This document shows, in pieces, positions 48,956 to 58,213 of a DNA stretch of 64,000 bases (position 1 is the stretch's first letter; every line of letters begins with the position of its first letter). Origin of the DNA: Streptomyces cinnamoneus (GTDB taxonomy: Bacteria; Actinomycetota; Actinomycetes; Streptomycetales; Streptomycetaceae); NCBI RefSeq assembly GCF_014650495.1, contig NZ_BMVB01000005.1, positions 186,001 to 250,000 of the forward strand, written 5' to 3'. Under the pieces are notes generated by a model. It was not told the DNA's origin, ran no database searches, and was given only the letters and a program-made list of their open reading frames with translations. The position numbers and the translations under genes were made by a program.

Positions 48956-49142
48956 GCGGCCGTGTGGGGCCGGCGCCATGCCCGGGGCCTACACAAGGCG
49001 AAGGCGCCGGGCTGCCCGCCTCGTGCCCCAGCACGAGAGACCGCCCCCGCCTACGAGGCGCCCGTATACCTTCGCAGCGCGCGCGGGCGCGTTGCCAATG
49101 GCGAGGACGGGAGGGGTACGCCCTGCCGTTCAGTGCCGACCG

Positions 49143-49958
49143 TCACGCGCATGGCCTGCGGTCGCCGAGGAACAGTGCGACGAGGGAGAAGGGGGGCGAC
49201 CAGGGTGACGCTCCGAAGCTGTTGACCGCCCGGACCTGGAAGCAATGCTTGATCTGCCGGTCGAGGCCGGGCCAGGTGAACTTTGTGCTGTTCCCTGTCA
49301 CGCGCGTGATCTTATTGAGAGTGACATTCCGGACTTCATAAGCAGTTTCGTTGTTGGCGTTGTCCTTCCACGTCAACGAGACGCTTTTCTGCTTGCAGGG
49401 CGCCCTCAGGAATGCGCAGACGAGCATGACAGGGGGTGTCGTGGCTTTGATATTCGAAGGAGCGTTCGGCGGCCCGTTGTGAGTGACGGTGTATTTCGTC
49501 CGAACAAGGTCGGGCGACGCGAATTCGCCATTCACCACCCACGTTTCCCATGTATGGCTTTCTCCCAGAGGTATCCGAAGGTTGGGAGGGTAGGGTTGTT
49601 CGCCGTCGAGGTCCTTGGTATCGCAGGAATCTCCCTCGTACAGCTTTAGGTTCGGCGATGCCCAAACTGCGTCGAAGCGGTCCAGCTGTACCAGGACATC
49701 CAGCACGCCCCTGACCTCGTCAACGCACCGTTCGGTCCTCAGGATTACGGGCTTGTCACCGTGCCTAAGAGTGACTGATTTATCAATGTCGAAAGTCCTT
49801 TGTGGGCTGACGCCCCAATCATCATGATCGCGTATCAGCATGAACCCTTTGACGGTGACAGTGTGCGCAACGGCTGCCGAGGCGTCCTCTGTCATGCCCA
49901 TGAACACCACGGGGGTCAGTAGAGCCGCAGCCGCCAAGGCACGTTTGAGTTTCACCAT
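49143..49958 (-). CDS. Secreted protein with C-terminal fibronectin type III-like domain
   Basis: 271 residues from ATG 49958. A signal peptide (KLKRALAAAALLTPVVFMG, cleavage near ASAA) precedes an unassigned beta-rich domain with CVDEVRGVLDVLV and a SCDT cysteine. Residues about 170-265 resemble an Fn3 fold (PPNAPSNIKATTPP, VSLTWKDNANNETAYEV, FQVRAVNSFGASPWSP). Its DNA is less GC-rich than its neighbours, which may mean recent transfer. Function is unknown; adhesion or binding is likely. Confidence 0.7.
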   Translation of the reverse strand: MVKLKRALAAAALLTPVVFMGMTEDASAAVAHTVTVKGFMLIRDHDDWGVSPQRTFDIDKSVTLRHGDKPVILRTERCVDEVRGVLDVLVQLDRFDAVWASPNLKLYEGDSCDTKDLDGEQPYPPNLRIPLGESHTWETWVVNGEFASPDLVRTKYTVTHNGPPNAPSNIKATTPPVMLVCAFLRAPCKQKSVSLTWKDNANNETAYEVRNVTLNKITRVTGNSTKFTWPGLDRQIKHCFQVRAVNSFGASPWSPPFSLVALFLGDRRPCA

Positions 49959-50169
49959 TACCCCCGCAGATCTCATAGCCGCTGTTCGGTAGGCACCGCA
50001 TCGCTGGCGATGGCATTCCGCGCAGTCCCCGTACCACCAGAGTCCTACTCCAGCAATCCAGCTGCATCTCGGAGGAAAGCCCGGCTGCAAGCAGAATCCA
50101 CCTGCACTTGAATGGGCAGGGGCTGGGCAACTGGCTCGATCCCGGCGGTCGGCTGGTCGAGGAAGGTGC

Positions 50170-50490
50170 CTGAGCACGTACTTGGCCGACCGGGCAACCG
50201 CAGCGACCGAGCCCGGGCACGCGCACGCCAAGCAGGACATGTCCCGCGCGTGGGGCAACGGCACCACCGCGGCGGCCGTCGGCATCCACATGGACACCTA
50301 CCTCGACAACCTCCTCGCCGAGGCGTCGGTCCGGTACGGGGCCGTGGGCGGCATCGCGTACCACTACGTCTCGGACCTGTACATCGCGTTGTTCACGCAC
50401 TTCGTGCCGTGCGGGGTGTGGGAGGCGGTCTACATCATCGAGGGCCTGCTGAAGAACGCCAGCGACGCCCGCCCCGACCTGCGTTCTTCG
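50170..50490 (+). pseudogene. Tn3-family transposase fragment
   Basis: The frame reads AKQDMSRAWGNGTTAA, then HMDTYLDNLLAEASVRYG, IAYHYVSDLYIALFTHF and PCGVWEAVYIIEGLLKNASD, the C-terminal catalytic part of Tn3 transposases. Roughly 100 of about 1000 residues remain and no terminal repeats are visible. Confidence 0.85.
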
Positions 50491-50522
50491 GAAGGTGCGG
50501 CTCCAGCCGAGCCCACTCTCGA

Positions 50523-51204
50523 TCAGACAGATCGCACCGCCCCATGCCGGACCGAACGGCCCATCATCGAGCCCGTCACCTGACCCGCCGGACACGTCCT
50601 TGTAGAGGCATCCTCCACCGTCTCGGCGACACGGCTGGCCAGGTCCTCCCACGGACGCGGAGCGACGACCGGCACGCCGGCCGCCCGCGCCTGCGCGGCG
50701 AGCCACCGGCCGTACACGCACGCTGACGCGTGCGCGATGGCGCTGTGGTCCGGCCTCCGGCTCCCGGCGCAGGTAGTTCGCCGTCACCTGTCCCTCGTCG
50801 TCCTCGTGGAGGAAGACGGCACGGACCGGACCTTTGGGCGTCGCCGGTCCGGGCAGGACGTAGTCGCCTTCCAGGATCACCGGGGTGTCGGTGCCCACAT
50901 GGTTGGCCACCACCGCCTCGATCGCCGGCGCCAGCGCCTCGGCGATCGCGATCTGCCGCTCGACCACCGACTCGGGCGTCTGACGGGCGGCCTCCGGGTG
51001 AGTGCGCCAGAAGTGGACCTCCGGCAGGTGCTCGGGCAGTGTCACCGCAAGGAGAGCCTCCACGATGTCGTCGACCTCCACGACGGGGACGTCGTACCGT
51101 CGTGCCAATGCCCGCCCGACACCGGTCTTCCCCATCCCCGACGCACCCCCGACGACAAGCACCCGCCAGTCGGGAAGACCCCTCACCTCATCCGTACCGT
51201 CCAC
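50523..51204 (-). pseudogene. P-loop kinase-like ATPase with frameshift
   Basis: From GTG 51204: Walker A in VVGGASGMGKTGVGRALARR, then VVEVDDIVEALLA and VILEGDYVLPG, like 2-phosphoglycerate-kinase/AAA-type small kinases. After NYLRREPE the first frame fails, and the natural sequence (HASACVYGRWLAAQARAAG, VVAPRPWEDLASRV) continues in the next frame to 50523. Removing seven bases (an AGGCCGG-like near-duplication at about 50753-50759) joins the two frames. It is probably a recent inactivation. Confidence 0.65.
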
Positions 51205-51579
51205 GCGGGCAGAGTACTGTAGCCGCTTCTTTCACCTGGGCCACATGGGGCTGTGATCGCTGTGGTCTGTTCCGGTCACGTTCGATCAATGTCTCGGGTC
51301 GCTTGACGGTTTTGCCCGCGTCGCAGCGGGTGGCGGGGTGCCGGTTCTTGGAGCCGCGAGTCGTCCGGGGCCGGGAGTTGAGGGTTCGGGTGCACGGACC
51401 GGACTGCTCAGGTGGGGGCGGATGTTCCTGAACCCGCGCCGGACGCGGGTGGGGGTGAGTGCGGTGCCGGGGCGTGTGGTCTTCTCCCAGGGCTTGCGCT
51501 GGTCGGTGGCGAGAGGGACGGCGAGCCGGAGCTGGGTGTGCGCGACGATGACGAGCCACGTCCAGCGGTCTGCCGCCTG
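51205..51579. other. Stretch with no clear gene before the ISL3 remnant
   Basis: Frames here do not match the N-terminal zinc-finger region expected for ISL3 transposases, so the element's left side seems lost or scrambled. Confidence 0.35.
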
Positions 51580-52451
51580 CGGGTCGCGTAACCGCGGCCG
51601 GGCCCAGCCCAGGGACCATGCCGAAGCCGGACGGCTCGGGGCACCGGACGCCATCCACGTCGCGGACAGGTGGCATATCTGGAAGAACCTGGCCGAAGCA
51701 GTCGAGAAGACAGTCGTCCAGCACCGGACACTCCTGCGTGAACCGCAGGAGGAAACCCCGACCCGTCCCTCGATGTCGGCAGGGTCCACGGAGCTCGCGC
51801 CGCCGGCATCCCCAGACGGGCCCCGGCAGACCGGCCGGCTGTCGGACCGGGTCCGCCGGCAGCACACCGCTGTCCACGACCTACTCGACCAGGGCAAGGG
51901 CCTGCGCGGTCGCCCGGGAGCTGGGTCCGGCCCGCAGCACCGTCCGCCGTCTCGTCCGAGCCACCGCCCCCGACGAGCTGCTGGTCGGCCAGTGGACCGG
52001 CCGCACGAGCATCCTTGACCCGCACAAGCCCTACCTTCACCAGCGGTGGAACGAAGGCGGCACGAACGCCGCCCGGCTCTTCGCCGAGCTCCGCGACCAC
52101 GGCTGCACCGGTGGGGGCACCATCGTCCGCCAATGCGTCCGCCGCCTCCGCGAAGCCTTCCAGGATGATGACCTGCCCGCCCTTCACACCTTCACCGCCG
52201 GCCTCGGCGAGGACCTCCACGCCATGGTCGCCATGGTCGCCGGACTGAGCATGCGCTACAGTTCCGGCCCGGTCGAGGGCCACAACAACAAGATCAAGAT
52301 GCTGAAACGGCAGATGTTCGGCCGCGCGAACTTCGACCTGCTTCGCAAGCGGGTCCTCCTCGCGCGCGAGGCCGTTCGTGATCGCGCATCCGGCAGAGCC
52401 ACGGCTGCCCAGTCCGCCCTGGGCGAGTCGCGGCGACGCACGAACGGGTGA
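51580..52451 (+). pseudogene. ISL3-family transposase, frameshifted remnant
   Basis: APDAIHVADRWHIWKNLAEA lies in one frame and GLGEDLHAMVAMVAG, SSGPVEGHNNKIKMLKRQM, FDLLRKRVLL in the matching later part. This is the DDE region of ISL3 transposases with the final Glu in PVEG. The central part is shifted (RARACAVARELGPA belongs elsewhere in phase) and the N-terminal third is gone. No intact inverted repeats were found. Confidence 0.75.
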
Positions 52452-52528
52452 CGTGCAGCATGTCGCCTTGGCTTTGTGGGAAGCCCTGCGACGACATGCA
52501 GTGCACTTCCAAAAAAAGGGGGGCGTTC

Positions 52529-52717
52529 ATGCACCGTATCGCCGCAGCAGCCATCGGGGGCCTCGCGTTCCTCGGCTTCCTAGCCACGCCGGCCAATGCC
52601 GTGCCGGATCCGGTGGCGACCGTCACCTGTGCCGTTCAGGACGTCACGGGGCTCGTGGACCCGGCCGGCCCTGGACTCCCCGCCGAAATCCCGGCCGTTG
52701 GCTGCCTGGCGCCCTAA
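52529..52717 (+). CDS. Small secreted peptide
   Basis: 62 residues from ATG 52529, directly behind an A7-G6 tract that supplies a GGGGGG ribosome site. A signal peptide (IAAAAIGGLAFLGFLATPANA) leaves a mature peptide of about 38 residues with two cysteines and many Pro and Gly residues. It recalls short secreted actinomycete peptides but lacks the chaplin motif. Function is unknown. Confidence 0.6.
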   Translation: MHRIAAAAIGGLAFLGFLATPANAVPDPVATVTCAVQDVTGLVDPAGPGLPAEIPAVGCLAP

Positions 52718-52903
52718 GCGGTGCAGGGACTTGAGCAGCCGGCTTGGCTGAGCCAGGGCGAGTGGGTGTTCGGTGTCCTTCTGCATGGTCCCGTCCGACG
52801 GGCGTAGCCGTCTCCGCGGAGGCTGATGACTTCCGCATGGTGGACTCAATAGCCGATCGTGGCGGCGACACTGCCGCCGCCACAGAACCGAGGCCGCATA
52901 GCC

Positions 52904-53437
52904 ATGGACACCCTGGCTGCCACCGCACGCGGGCAGGAGGGGCCGGCGCCGCAGGTCTGGGTGGAACTCCCCGACGGGCAGACGGTGACCGCTGAATTCC
53001 TGGCCCGGATCCAACAGCCGTCCGGGGAGTGGTGGTGCGAGCTCCGCCTGACCGTGTGGGCGGAGCTGCACCTGCAGGGCGGGAAGGTGGCACCCGAACC
53101 CTGCGAGGTGCTCTTCAAGGCCCCCGCCCGGCTCGTCACACCGATCGACGGCACCGACTACTCGGCGGTGCCCACCCGCCGGCCCGGGCCGCCCATCCAC
53201 GACCGCCTGGCCGCGGAATTCACCGGCCGCTGGAGCCTGCAGCCCATGCCCACCCCACCTGGCCAGAAGCCCCGGCGCATCCTGCATTACGAGAACTGTT
53301 GGCTCGGCGACCAAGAACCCACCCTCACCCTCGACCAGGCCCGCCGCGCCCTGGTCGAAGGCGCGGAGCCCTGCGAAGGCTGCGGGGCGGAGCGACTCAA
53401 CGAGCTGCGCTTCCCGCCCGGCCAGACCACCACGTGA
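52904..53437 (+). CDS. DUF6233-like hypothetical protein
   Basis: 177 residues from ATG 52904. The N-terminal half is unassigned (VWVELPDGQTVTAEFLARIQ). The C-terminal HYENCWLGDQEPTLTLDQAR and EPCEGCGAERLNEL follow the layout of the DUF6233 tail, with a C-x-x-C pair that may bind zinc. Its stop overlaps the next GTG (GTGA), suggesting coupling to the short frame behind it. Confidence 0.6.
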   Translation: MDTLAATARGQEGPAPQVWVELPDGQTVTAEFLARIQQPSGEWWCELRLTVWAELHLQGGKVAPEPCEVLFKAPARLVTPIDGTDYSAVPTRRPGPPIHDRLAAEFTGRWSLQPMPTPPGQKPRRILHYENCWLGDQEPTLTLDQARRALVEGAEPCEGCGAERLNELRFPPGQTTT

Positions 53438-53625
53438 ACACCATCGTCCGTACGCTGAGCGCACGCAACACTGCCCTGATGGAGGCCGTCGCCGACCTAC
53501 CGCCGATCGTCATCAGCGACCTCTTCGGCGCCAGTGTTCGCACCGCCCAGAGGTGAGCCAACTTCGCACAAGACAGCTGGGCGGACTACCTCGCTGTATG
53601 CCAGGTGACAGACAGAAAAGAATAG
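53434..53625 (+). pseudogene. Short coupled frame with in-frame TGA (possible recombinase-associated tail)
   Basis: GTG 53434 overlaps the upstream stop. The frame reads SARNTALMEAVADLPPIVIS, then TAQR, a TGA at 53554, and continues in phase with ANFAQDSWADYLAV to a TAG at 53623. A helix-turn-helix-like tail of this kind with Trp at the stop position (AQRWAN) occurs at the end of some actinomycete recombinase-like proteins, so TGG to TGA is likely. The assignment is from memory and weak. Confidence 0.4.
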
Positions 53626-53661
53626 CGGAGCTGGGACAGGTGCCAACCGCGCTCGCCAGCG

Positions 53662-56046
53662 CTATGACCTGCCCATGCGCATTGTGGAATCGCTAGGTTC
53701 ATTACGCGGCCCCGGCACGCGATCCTGCCCTGCCAGTCGTTGCTGCAGGCTGGCGTGACGAAATTGGTAGACGGGGCCGACTTGTCGGAGGATACCCAGC
53801 CGATGAGCATCCGCGAGGAACGCCTGGAGCCGCAAGGGCGTTTGACCTCGAATGGTCATCAACACTCGCGCTGCACTGTAATGCGGCCAGGCGAAGGCAA
53901 TCAAGGCAAGGGCGAACCCACTTGCCCCCACGACTAGCAAATCGGAAAGCTCGGCCAGCAGAAAGTCAGCCGGGACACTGTCAAGGCCGACGCGTTCGAC
54001 GACAAAGGCCAAGGGAAGACTGATGTTGTCAGGCAGCATGATGAGTACGGCTCCGGCTGCCGCACTAACCATGGCGATGAGCCAGTCCGCACGCAGTGAG
54101 TCCACTGGGTTCGTGACATCGTGGCGGGATGTCGCCGACCTTACCAAGCGGACGAAAGCCAGGACCATTCCGAAGAAAACACCGGCCAGCCATCCAGCCT
54201 CCCAGATCACCACGGGAGAGACGCCTGTATGGTCCGGAGTCTTTACGATGCCCGCGAGGACATAAAAATTGAACACGACACTGCAGAGCGCGCCGGATCC
54301 GATGATGATCCCACCTGCCCGCAAGAGCTGCCGCTTCCAATTCTGCAGGGTAAATGAGCCACGACTCGGCATATGAGGCGGTACGGGAGGGCCTGCAGCA
54401 TAGAGAACCACGAAAAACCCGAGCCCGTATACGGCCATGTGCTCCAAGTTCCTCTGGGTGGTTGCCGCCGCGTCGGAACAGGTCAACGCCCTCAAGACCA
54501 ACACCCTTACCAGAGCATTCGTCAGAGCCCCGCAGGCGGCCATCAAGGCGGCAGCGCCCAGGGCGCCTAAACCCGTGGTGGCCCGAAAGGTATCTCTCAC
54601 TGCCAGGCATTGCATGCAGAACAGCGCCATGGCAATCCCGCCAGCGGTAAGCAAGATATTCTTTAGCGGCCACACGAACCCCGGATCGAGCGCACGGTAA
54701 CCTCCGTAACCCAGCAGGATCAAGGCAGCCAAAAAGAGACTCCACACCATGGCGCGAATGCTGTTTCTCGCCAAGGCAGGCACCCAACGGTAAAGCTGCC
54801 ACCAGGCAAAGTCATGCGTCTCCTGATGGTTCAGGCCGTGAGCCAGATGCCTGAGATAGCGCATTCCGTCCTCGGCACGCCAACGCCGGTCTGCGGGCTC
54901 GCGAAGGTGGGCACGGCTGTAGAGGCTGGGCACAAGAGCATCCAGCAGGTGGTGCTCGATAATGGCCCTGGTGGGGAAACGCGTCGCGTCCGTCAGCTCA
55001 GCCGGATCGTGATCAGCGTCCGCATAGACGGTCCGCGCCAAGGCCACCAGCAATGGACTCTGCAGCGCCTGTGCGGCAGGACCATCGGGATGATTATTCA
55101 CATGTTCGGCCAAAGCATCCCATTGACCCTGGGGCCGGCCAGGCTGGGCGGCCAACCGCAGCAGGTCAAGGGCATCAGAAACATTAAGGGGGGCCGGTTC
55201 GATAACCGCTGCCCCGGTCAGCACGCCCGCCTCAGCAACGGCACTGATGTACGGCTGTGTACGACACGTCAGGACCAGTGGCGCCTGAGCGGGAAGGGTG
55301 TTGTTGAGGGCTGCCAGAACTAGCGAATGGCTCGGCTGCGGCAACTCGTCCAGACCATCCAGCACGGGCAAGACCCGATGGTCCGCAAGTAGATCGCCGA
55401 CCGCAGTGGCTCCGTAGATCCCCACATTGGCCAACGCCGGGTAATTACTGGAGATTTGACGTGCCAGCCAGCGCAGGGCGCTCTCACGGGAAGGGTCAAA
55501 GGAGGCGAGCGAAAACAGCACCGGCACCGGGCAGCGGCTTGTCCGCTCCCGCAGCAACGCCAGCGTTAGCAGTACGGCAAAAGTCGTCTTCCCCGACCCA
55601 GCCGACCCCAGTACCGCCAGACGTTGATGAGGCAGGCGCCGAAGTGCAGCCGCCAGCTCTTGTGGCGCGTCCGCTCTGCACGAGATGGGATCACCGATCA
55701 AATGGCGGTGATCAGACACATCGGGCACTGCAGAGTCCCACCAGAGGATGGGCAACGGTGCCGGATCGAACAACTGCCTCAGCTCCGCCTCGCTCTCCCA
55801 CTGCCTGCGCACCTGGTTCGCCAACGCCTCTGCAGCATCGTCTACCTGCCTGTTCGTGGACCGCTTGCCACGAGGGCGACCGTCCCAGGCCCAGGGCGCC
55901 AGCAAACCGAACAGACCGACGACTGCCGCAACCAGAGCGCTGACCGCCTCCGCGACCTCGCGCCCCTCCGACAGAACCCACACCAGCACCAACGCAAGAG
56001 CCAACGCCCCACAAAGCAACCAAGCCAGCGTCCAACGCCACCGCAT
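53662..56046 (-). CDS. Membrane-bound NACHT-type NTPase
   Basis: 794 residues from ATG 56046. Two N-terminal membrane segments (residues about 5-25 and 35-57), then a NACHT NTPase: Walker A VLGSAGSGKTTFAVL near 150, Walker B LPVLDGLDELP near 230, and sensor VLTCRTQPY near 260. Residues about 430-720 hold several further hydrophobic segments, and the end (YQFRHASLQQRLA) matches the C-terminus of many streptomycete NACHT proteins. STAND ATPases of this layout act as signal-triggered switches, and some bacterial NACHT proteins protect against phages. No separate effector enzyme is visible, so the membrane part may be the effector. Confidence 0.85.
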   Translation of the reverse strand: MRWRWTLAWLLCGALALALVLVWVLSEGREVAEAVSALVAAVVGLFGLLAPWAWDGRPRGKRSTNRQVDDAAEALANQVRRQWESEAELRQLFDPAPLPILWWDSAVPDVSDHRHLIGDPISCRADAPQELAAALRRLPHQRLAVLGSAGSGKTTFAVLLTLALLRERTSRCPVPVLFSLASFDPSRESALRWLARQISSNYPALANVGIYGATAVGDLLADHRVLPVLDGLDELPQPSHSLVLAALNNTLPAQAPLVLTCRTQPYISAVAEAGVLTGAAVIEPAPLNVSDALDLLRLAAQPGRPQGQWDALAEHVNNHPDGPAAQALQSPLLVALARTVYADADHDPAELTDATRFPTRAIIEHHLLDALVPSLYSRAHLREPADRRWRAEDGMRYLRHLAHGLNHQETHDFAWWQLYRWVPALARNSIRAMVWSLFLAALILLGYGGYRALDPGFVWPLKNILLTAGGIAMALFCMQCLAVRDTFRATTGLGALGAAALMAACGALTNALVRVLVLRALTCSDAAATTQRNLEHMAVYGLGFFVVLYAAGPPVPPHMPSRGSFTLQNWKRQLLRAGGIIIGSGALCSVVFNFYVLAGIVKTPDHTGVSPVVIWEAGWLAGVFFGMVLAFVRLVRSATSRHDVTNPVDSLRADWLIAMVSAAAGAVLIMLPDNISLPLAFVVERVGLDSVPADFLLAELSDLLVVGASGFALALIAFAWPHYSAARVLMTIRGQTPLRLQAFLADAHRLGILRQVGPVYQFRHASLQQRLAGQDRVPGPRNEPSDSTMRMGRS

Positions 56047-56237
56047 TCCTGCCCCGCTACATCTCGTTCTGCCGACTACGCAGCGTGAGTACAACGAAGC
56101 ATTCAGAGGGTGGGTCACGCCTGGCCATGTGCGTCATCCCCCCGGGCAAGGTCAGCTGGAGGCCCAGTAGACGTCAACCCGCGCCCGAGCTGGCGAAGGC
56201 CGAGTCGAAGCAGACGCCGTACAGCTGATCACGGTAG

Positions 56238-56266
56238 CGGCGGCCTCCCGGAATCGGGGGCCGCCG
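56238..56266 (+). terminator. Hairpin followed by TTTCGT
   Basis: CGGCGGCC-(T)-CCCG pairs with CGGG-GGCCGCCG around GAAT, with a single bulged T, and TTTC follows. It lies 20 bases after a plus-strand frame ending ELAKAESKQTPYS-stop that I cannot assign, so an eroded gene probably ended here. Confidence 0.5.
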
Positions 56267-56439
56267 TTTCGTCGGACAGGAGGAATCCAGTGCGATGGTT
56301 CGGAGGATGCGCCCCCGGTGGTCGGCCTCACTGGAAGGCCGGCGCCGTCCCCGCGCTCTTAACTCACGGCCCTCTGGAAGACCGCGGGCCCCCGAGCCGG
56401 ACACTTCTCCCGCCTGGTACGTCTCGCCCGCCAGGGACG

Positions 56440-56544
56440 CGCCTCAAGCAATGGCGCGGCCTGGCCATGCGATCCGACAAACTGGCCGTCGCCTACCAGG
56501 CCGCCCTCCACGTCGCCGCCATCCTCATATGGGCACGACGGTGA
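56440..56544 (+). pseudogene. IS5-family transposase C-terminal scrap
   Basis: The frame ends LKQWRGLAMRSDKLAVAYQA then ILIWARR-stop, the last residues of one IS5 subgroup (RLKQWRGLATRYDK..ILIW). Nothing of the catalytic domain is kept. Confidence 0.65.
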
Positions 56545-56561
56545 CCAAGGACGGAGGCAGT

Positions 56562-57479
56562 CTAGGAATTGGGGGGCTTGGGGATGACTTCGCGTAGGCG
56601 GTCGAGGAGAACGCGGGCCGCGGGGCTCGAAGGGCCGCCGGCCGGCCAGGCGAGCGCGATGCGGGCACGCATCTCGGGCCGGACGATCCGCAGGGTGCGA
56701 AGGTGTCCGTCGAGGGGGGACTCGTTCTCACCGGCAGGTAGCACGGCGATGCCGAGGCCCCGAGCGGCAAGCTGCGAGAGCACGTGTGGGGCTGCCGCCT
56801 CGAAGGCGACCCGGGGCCGGAATCCTGCCTGTGCACAGCCGCGTTCGAGCGCCGTGCGCACCCCGGTGCCGCGCGGCAGGCAAATCAGCGGCCGATCCCG
56901 CAGATCGGCGAGCGGGACGCTCGTACCGTCGACGCGGTCGAGAACGGGATCGCTTGGCGCGACAGCGGCGACCAGCGGGACATCGATCACTGTCTGGAAG
57001 GCCGCTCCGGGCGGGGGCGCCTCTTCTGCCGTTCCGAGGATGGCGATGTCGAGCTCGCCGGCCAGGAGCGCGGCCTGCATCCGTTCCGTGGTGTCCTCGG
57101 TGAGGGCCACCTCCACCGAGGGGTGGGCGTCGTGGAAGTCCGCGAGTAAAGCGGCGATGTCGAAGGCGTGGCCAGTGGCGCCGGAGACCAGTCCGAGCGT
57201 GACCCGGCCGCGCAGCAGCCCCGTGTACGCGTCGACTGTCTGCCGCACCGACTCCGCCGCGGCCAGTGCGGCCCGGGCGTACGGCAGGACCGCCCGGCCC
57301 ACCTCGGTCGGTGTCACCGACCGGGCGGAGCGGTCGAGCAGGGGCTGCCCCAGCTCCTTCTCCAGCTGGCGGATCTGGGCGCTGAGGCCGGGCTGGGCCA
57401 GATGCAGCCGGGCGGCGGCTCTGGTGAAACCGCCTTCCTCGACGACACAGACGAAGTAGCGCAGCTGGCGGAGTTCCAT
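56562..57479 (-). CDS. LysR-family transcriptional regulator
   Basis: 305 residues. N-terminal MELRQLRYFVCVVEEGGFTR and AQPGLSAQIRQLEKEL form the winged helix-turn-helix; effector domain from about 90. It is divergent from the DinB/DUF1772 gene pair with a 71-base gap, the classic arrangement for LysR control of a neighbouring operon. Confidence 0.93.
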   Translation of the reverse strand: MELRQLRYFVCVVEEGGFTRAAARLHLAQPGLSAQIRQLEKELGQPLLDRSARSVTPTEVGRAVLPYARAALAAAESVRQTVDAYTGLLRGRVTLGLVSGATGHAFDIAALLADFHDAHPSVEVALTEDTTERMQAALLAGELDIAILGTAEEAPPPGAAFQTVIDVPLVAAVAPSDPVLDRVDGTSVPLADLRDRPLICLPRGTGVRTALERGCAQAGFRPRVAFEAAAPHVLSQLAARGLGIAVLPAGENESPLDGHLRTLRIVRPEMRARIALAWPAGGPSSPAARVLLDRLREVIPKPPNS

Positions 57480-57550
57480 AAGCAGCGATTCTAGATCGCA
57501 GCAGAACTATCTACTGGCGCTATCGAACTGCCGGCCTCAGGCTTGATCAC

Positions 57551-58213
57551 ATGGGGAACCCAACAGCCCACAAGGCGACGAGTGCCGAGGTCAGGACGGC
57601 GATCGCGGCGGAACGCCGAGAACTGGCCGACCTGTTCGACACATTGCAAACCGACCAGTGGAACGAGCAGAGTCTCTGCGCGGGATGGCGCGTTCGCGAA
57701 GTGGCGGCGCACATGTCGATGGGGTTCCGCCTCTCCTTGCCCACGATGCTCGGTGAACTGGTCAAGGCACGCGGGAACCTTCACCGCATGACCGATCAGG
57801 TCGCGCGCAGGGATTCGGCCGCCCACTCCACCACCGCGCTCGCCGCCTTCCTGCGGGACAACGCCCACCATCCCTGGACACCACCGGTCGGCGGGATCAC
57901 GGCGGCGCTCGGCCACGACGTCGTGCACGGGCTGGACATCACCGTCGCCCTCGGCCTCCACCGGCGCGTCCCCGAGAACCGGCTGCGCATCCTCCTCCAT
58001 GACATCCGGCCCAGCAGCCTGAAGTTCTTCGGCGCCGACCTCGACGGAGTGCAGCTGTGCGCCGAGGACCTCGACTGGTCATACGGCTCCGGCTCACCAA
58101 TGTTCGGCGCCGCCCAGGACCTCCTGCTGCTGGCCTACGGCCGCAGACTCCCGGACGGCCGGCTACGAGGAGAACCGAGCAACCGTTTCACGCAATCCGC
58201 CGAGGAAGTATGA
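57551..58213 (+). CDS. DinB-fold maleylpyruvate-isomerase-family (mycothiol-dependent) protein
   Basis: 220 residues. SLCAGWRVREVAAHM and LGHDVVHGLDITVALG supply the histidines of the metal site typical of actinobacterial MDMPI/DinB proteins. Such enzymes usually act with mycothiol on electrophiles. It overlaps the next gene by 4 bases (ATGA) and is probably controlled by the divergent LysR protein. Confidence 0.87.
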   Translation: MGNPTAHKATSAEVRTAIAAERRELADLFDTLQTDQWNEQSLCAGWRVREVAAHMSMGFRLSLPTMLGELVKARGNLHRMTDQVARRDSAAHSTTALAAFLRDNAHHPWTPPVGGITAALGHDVVHGLDITVALGLHRRVPENRLRILLHDIRPSSLKFFGADLDGVQLCAEDLDWSYGSGSPMFGAAQDLLLLAYGRRLPDGRLRGEPSNRFTQSAEEV

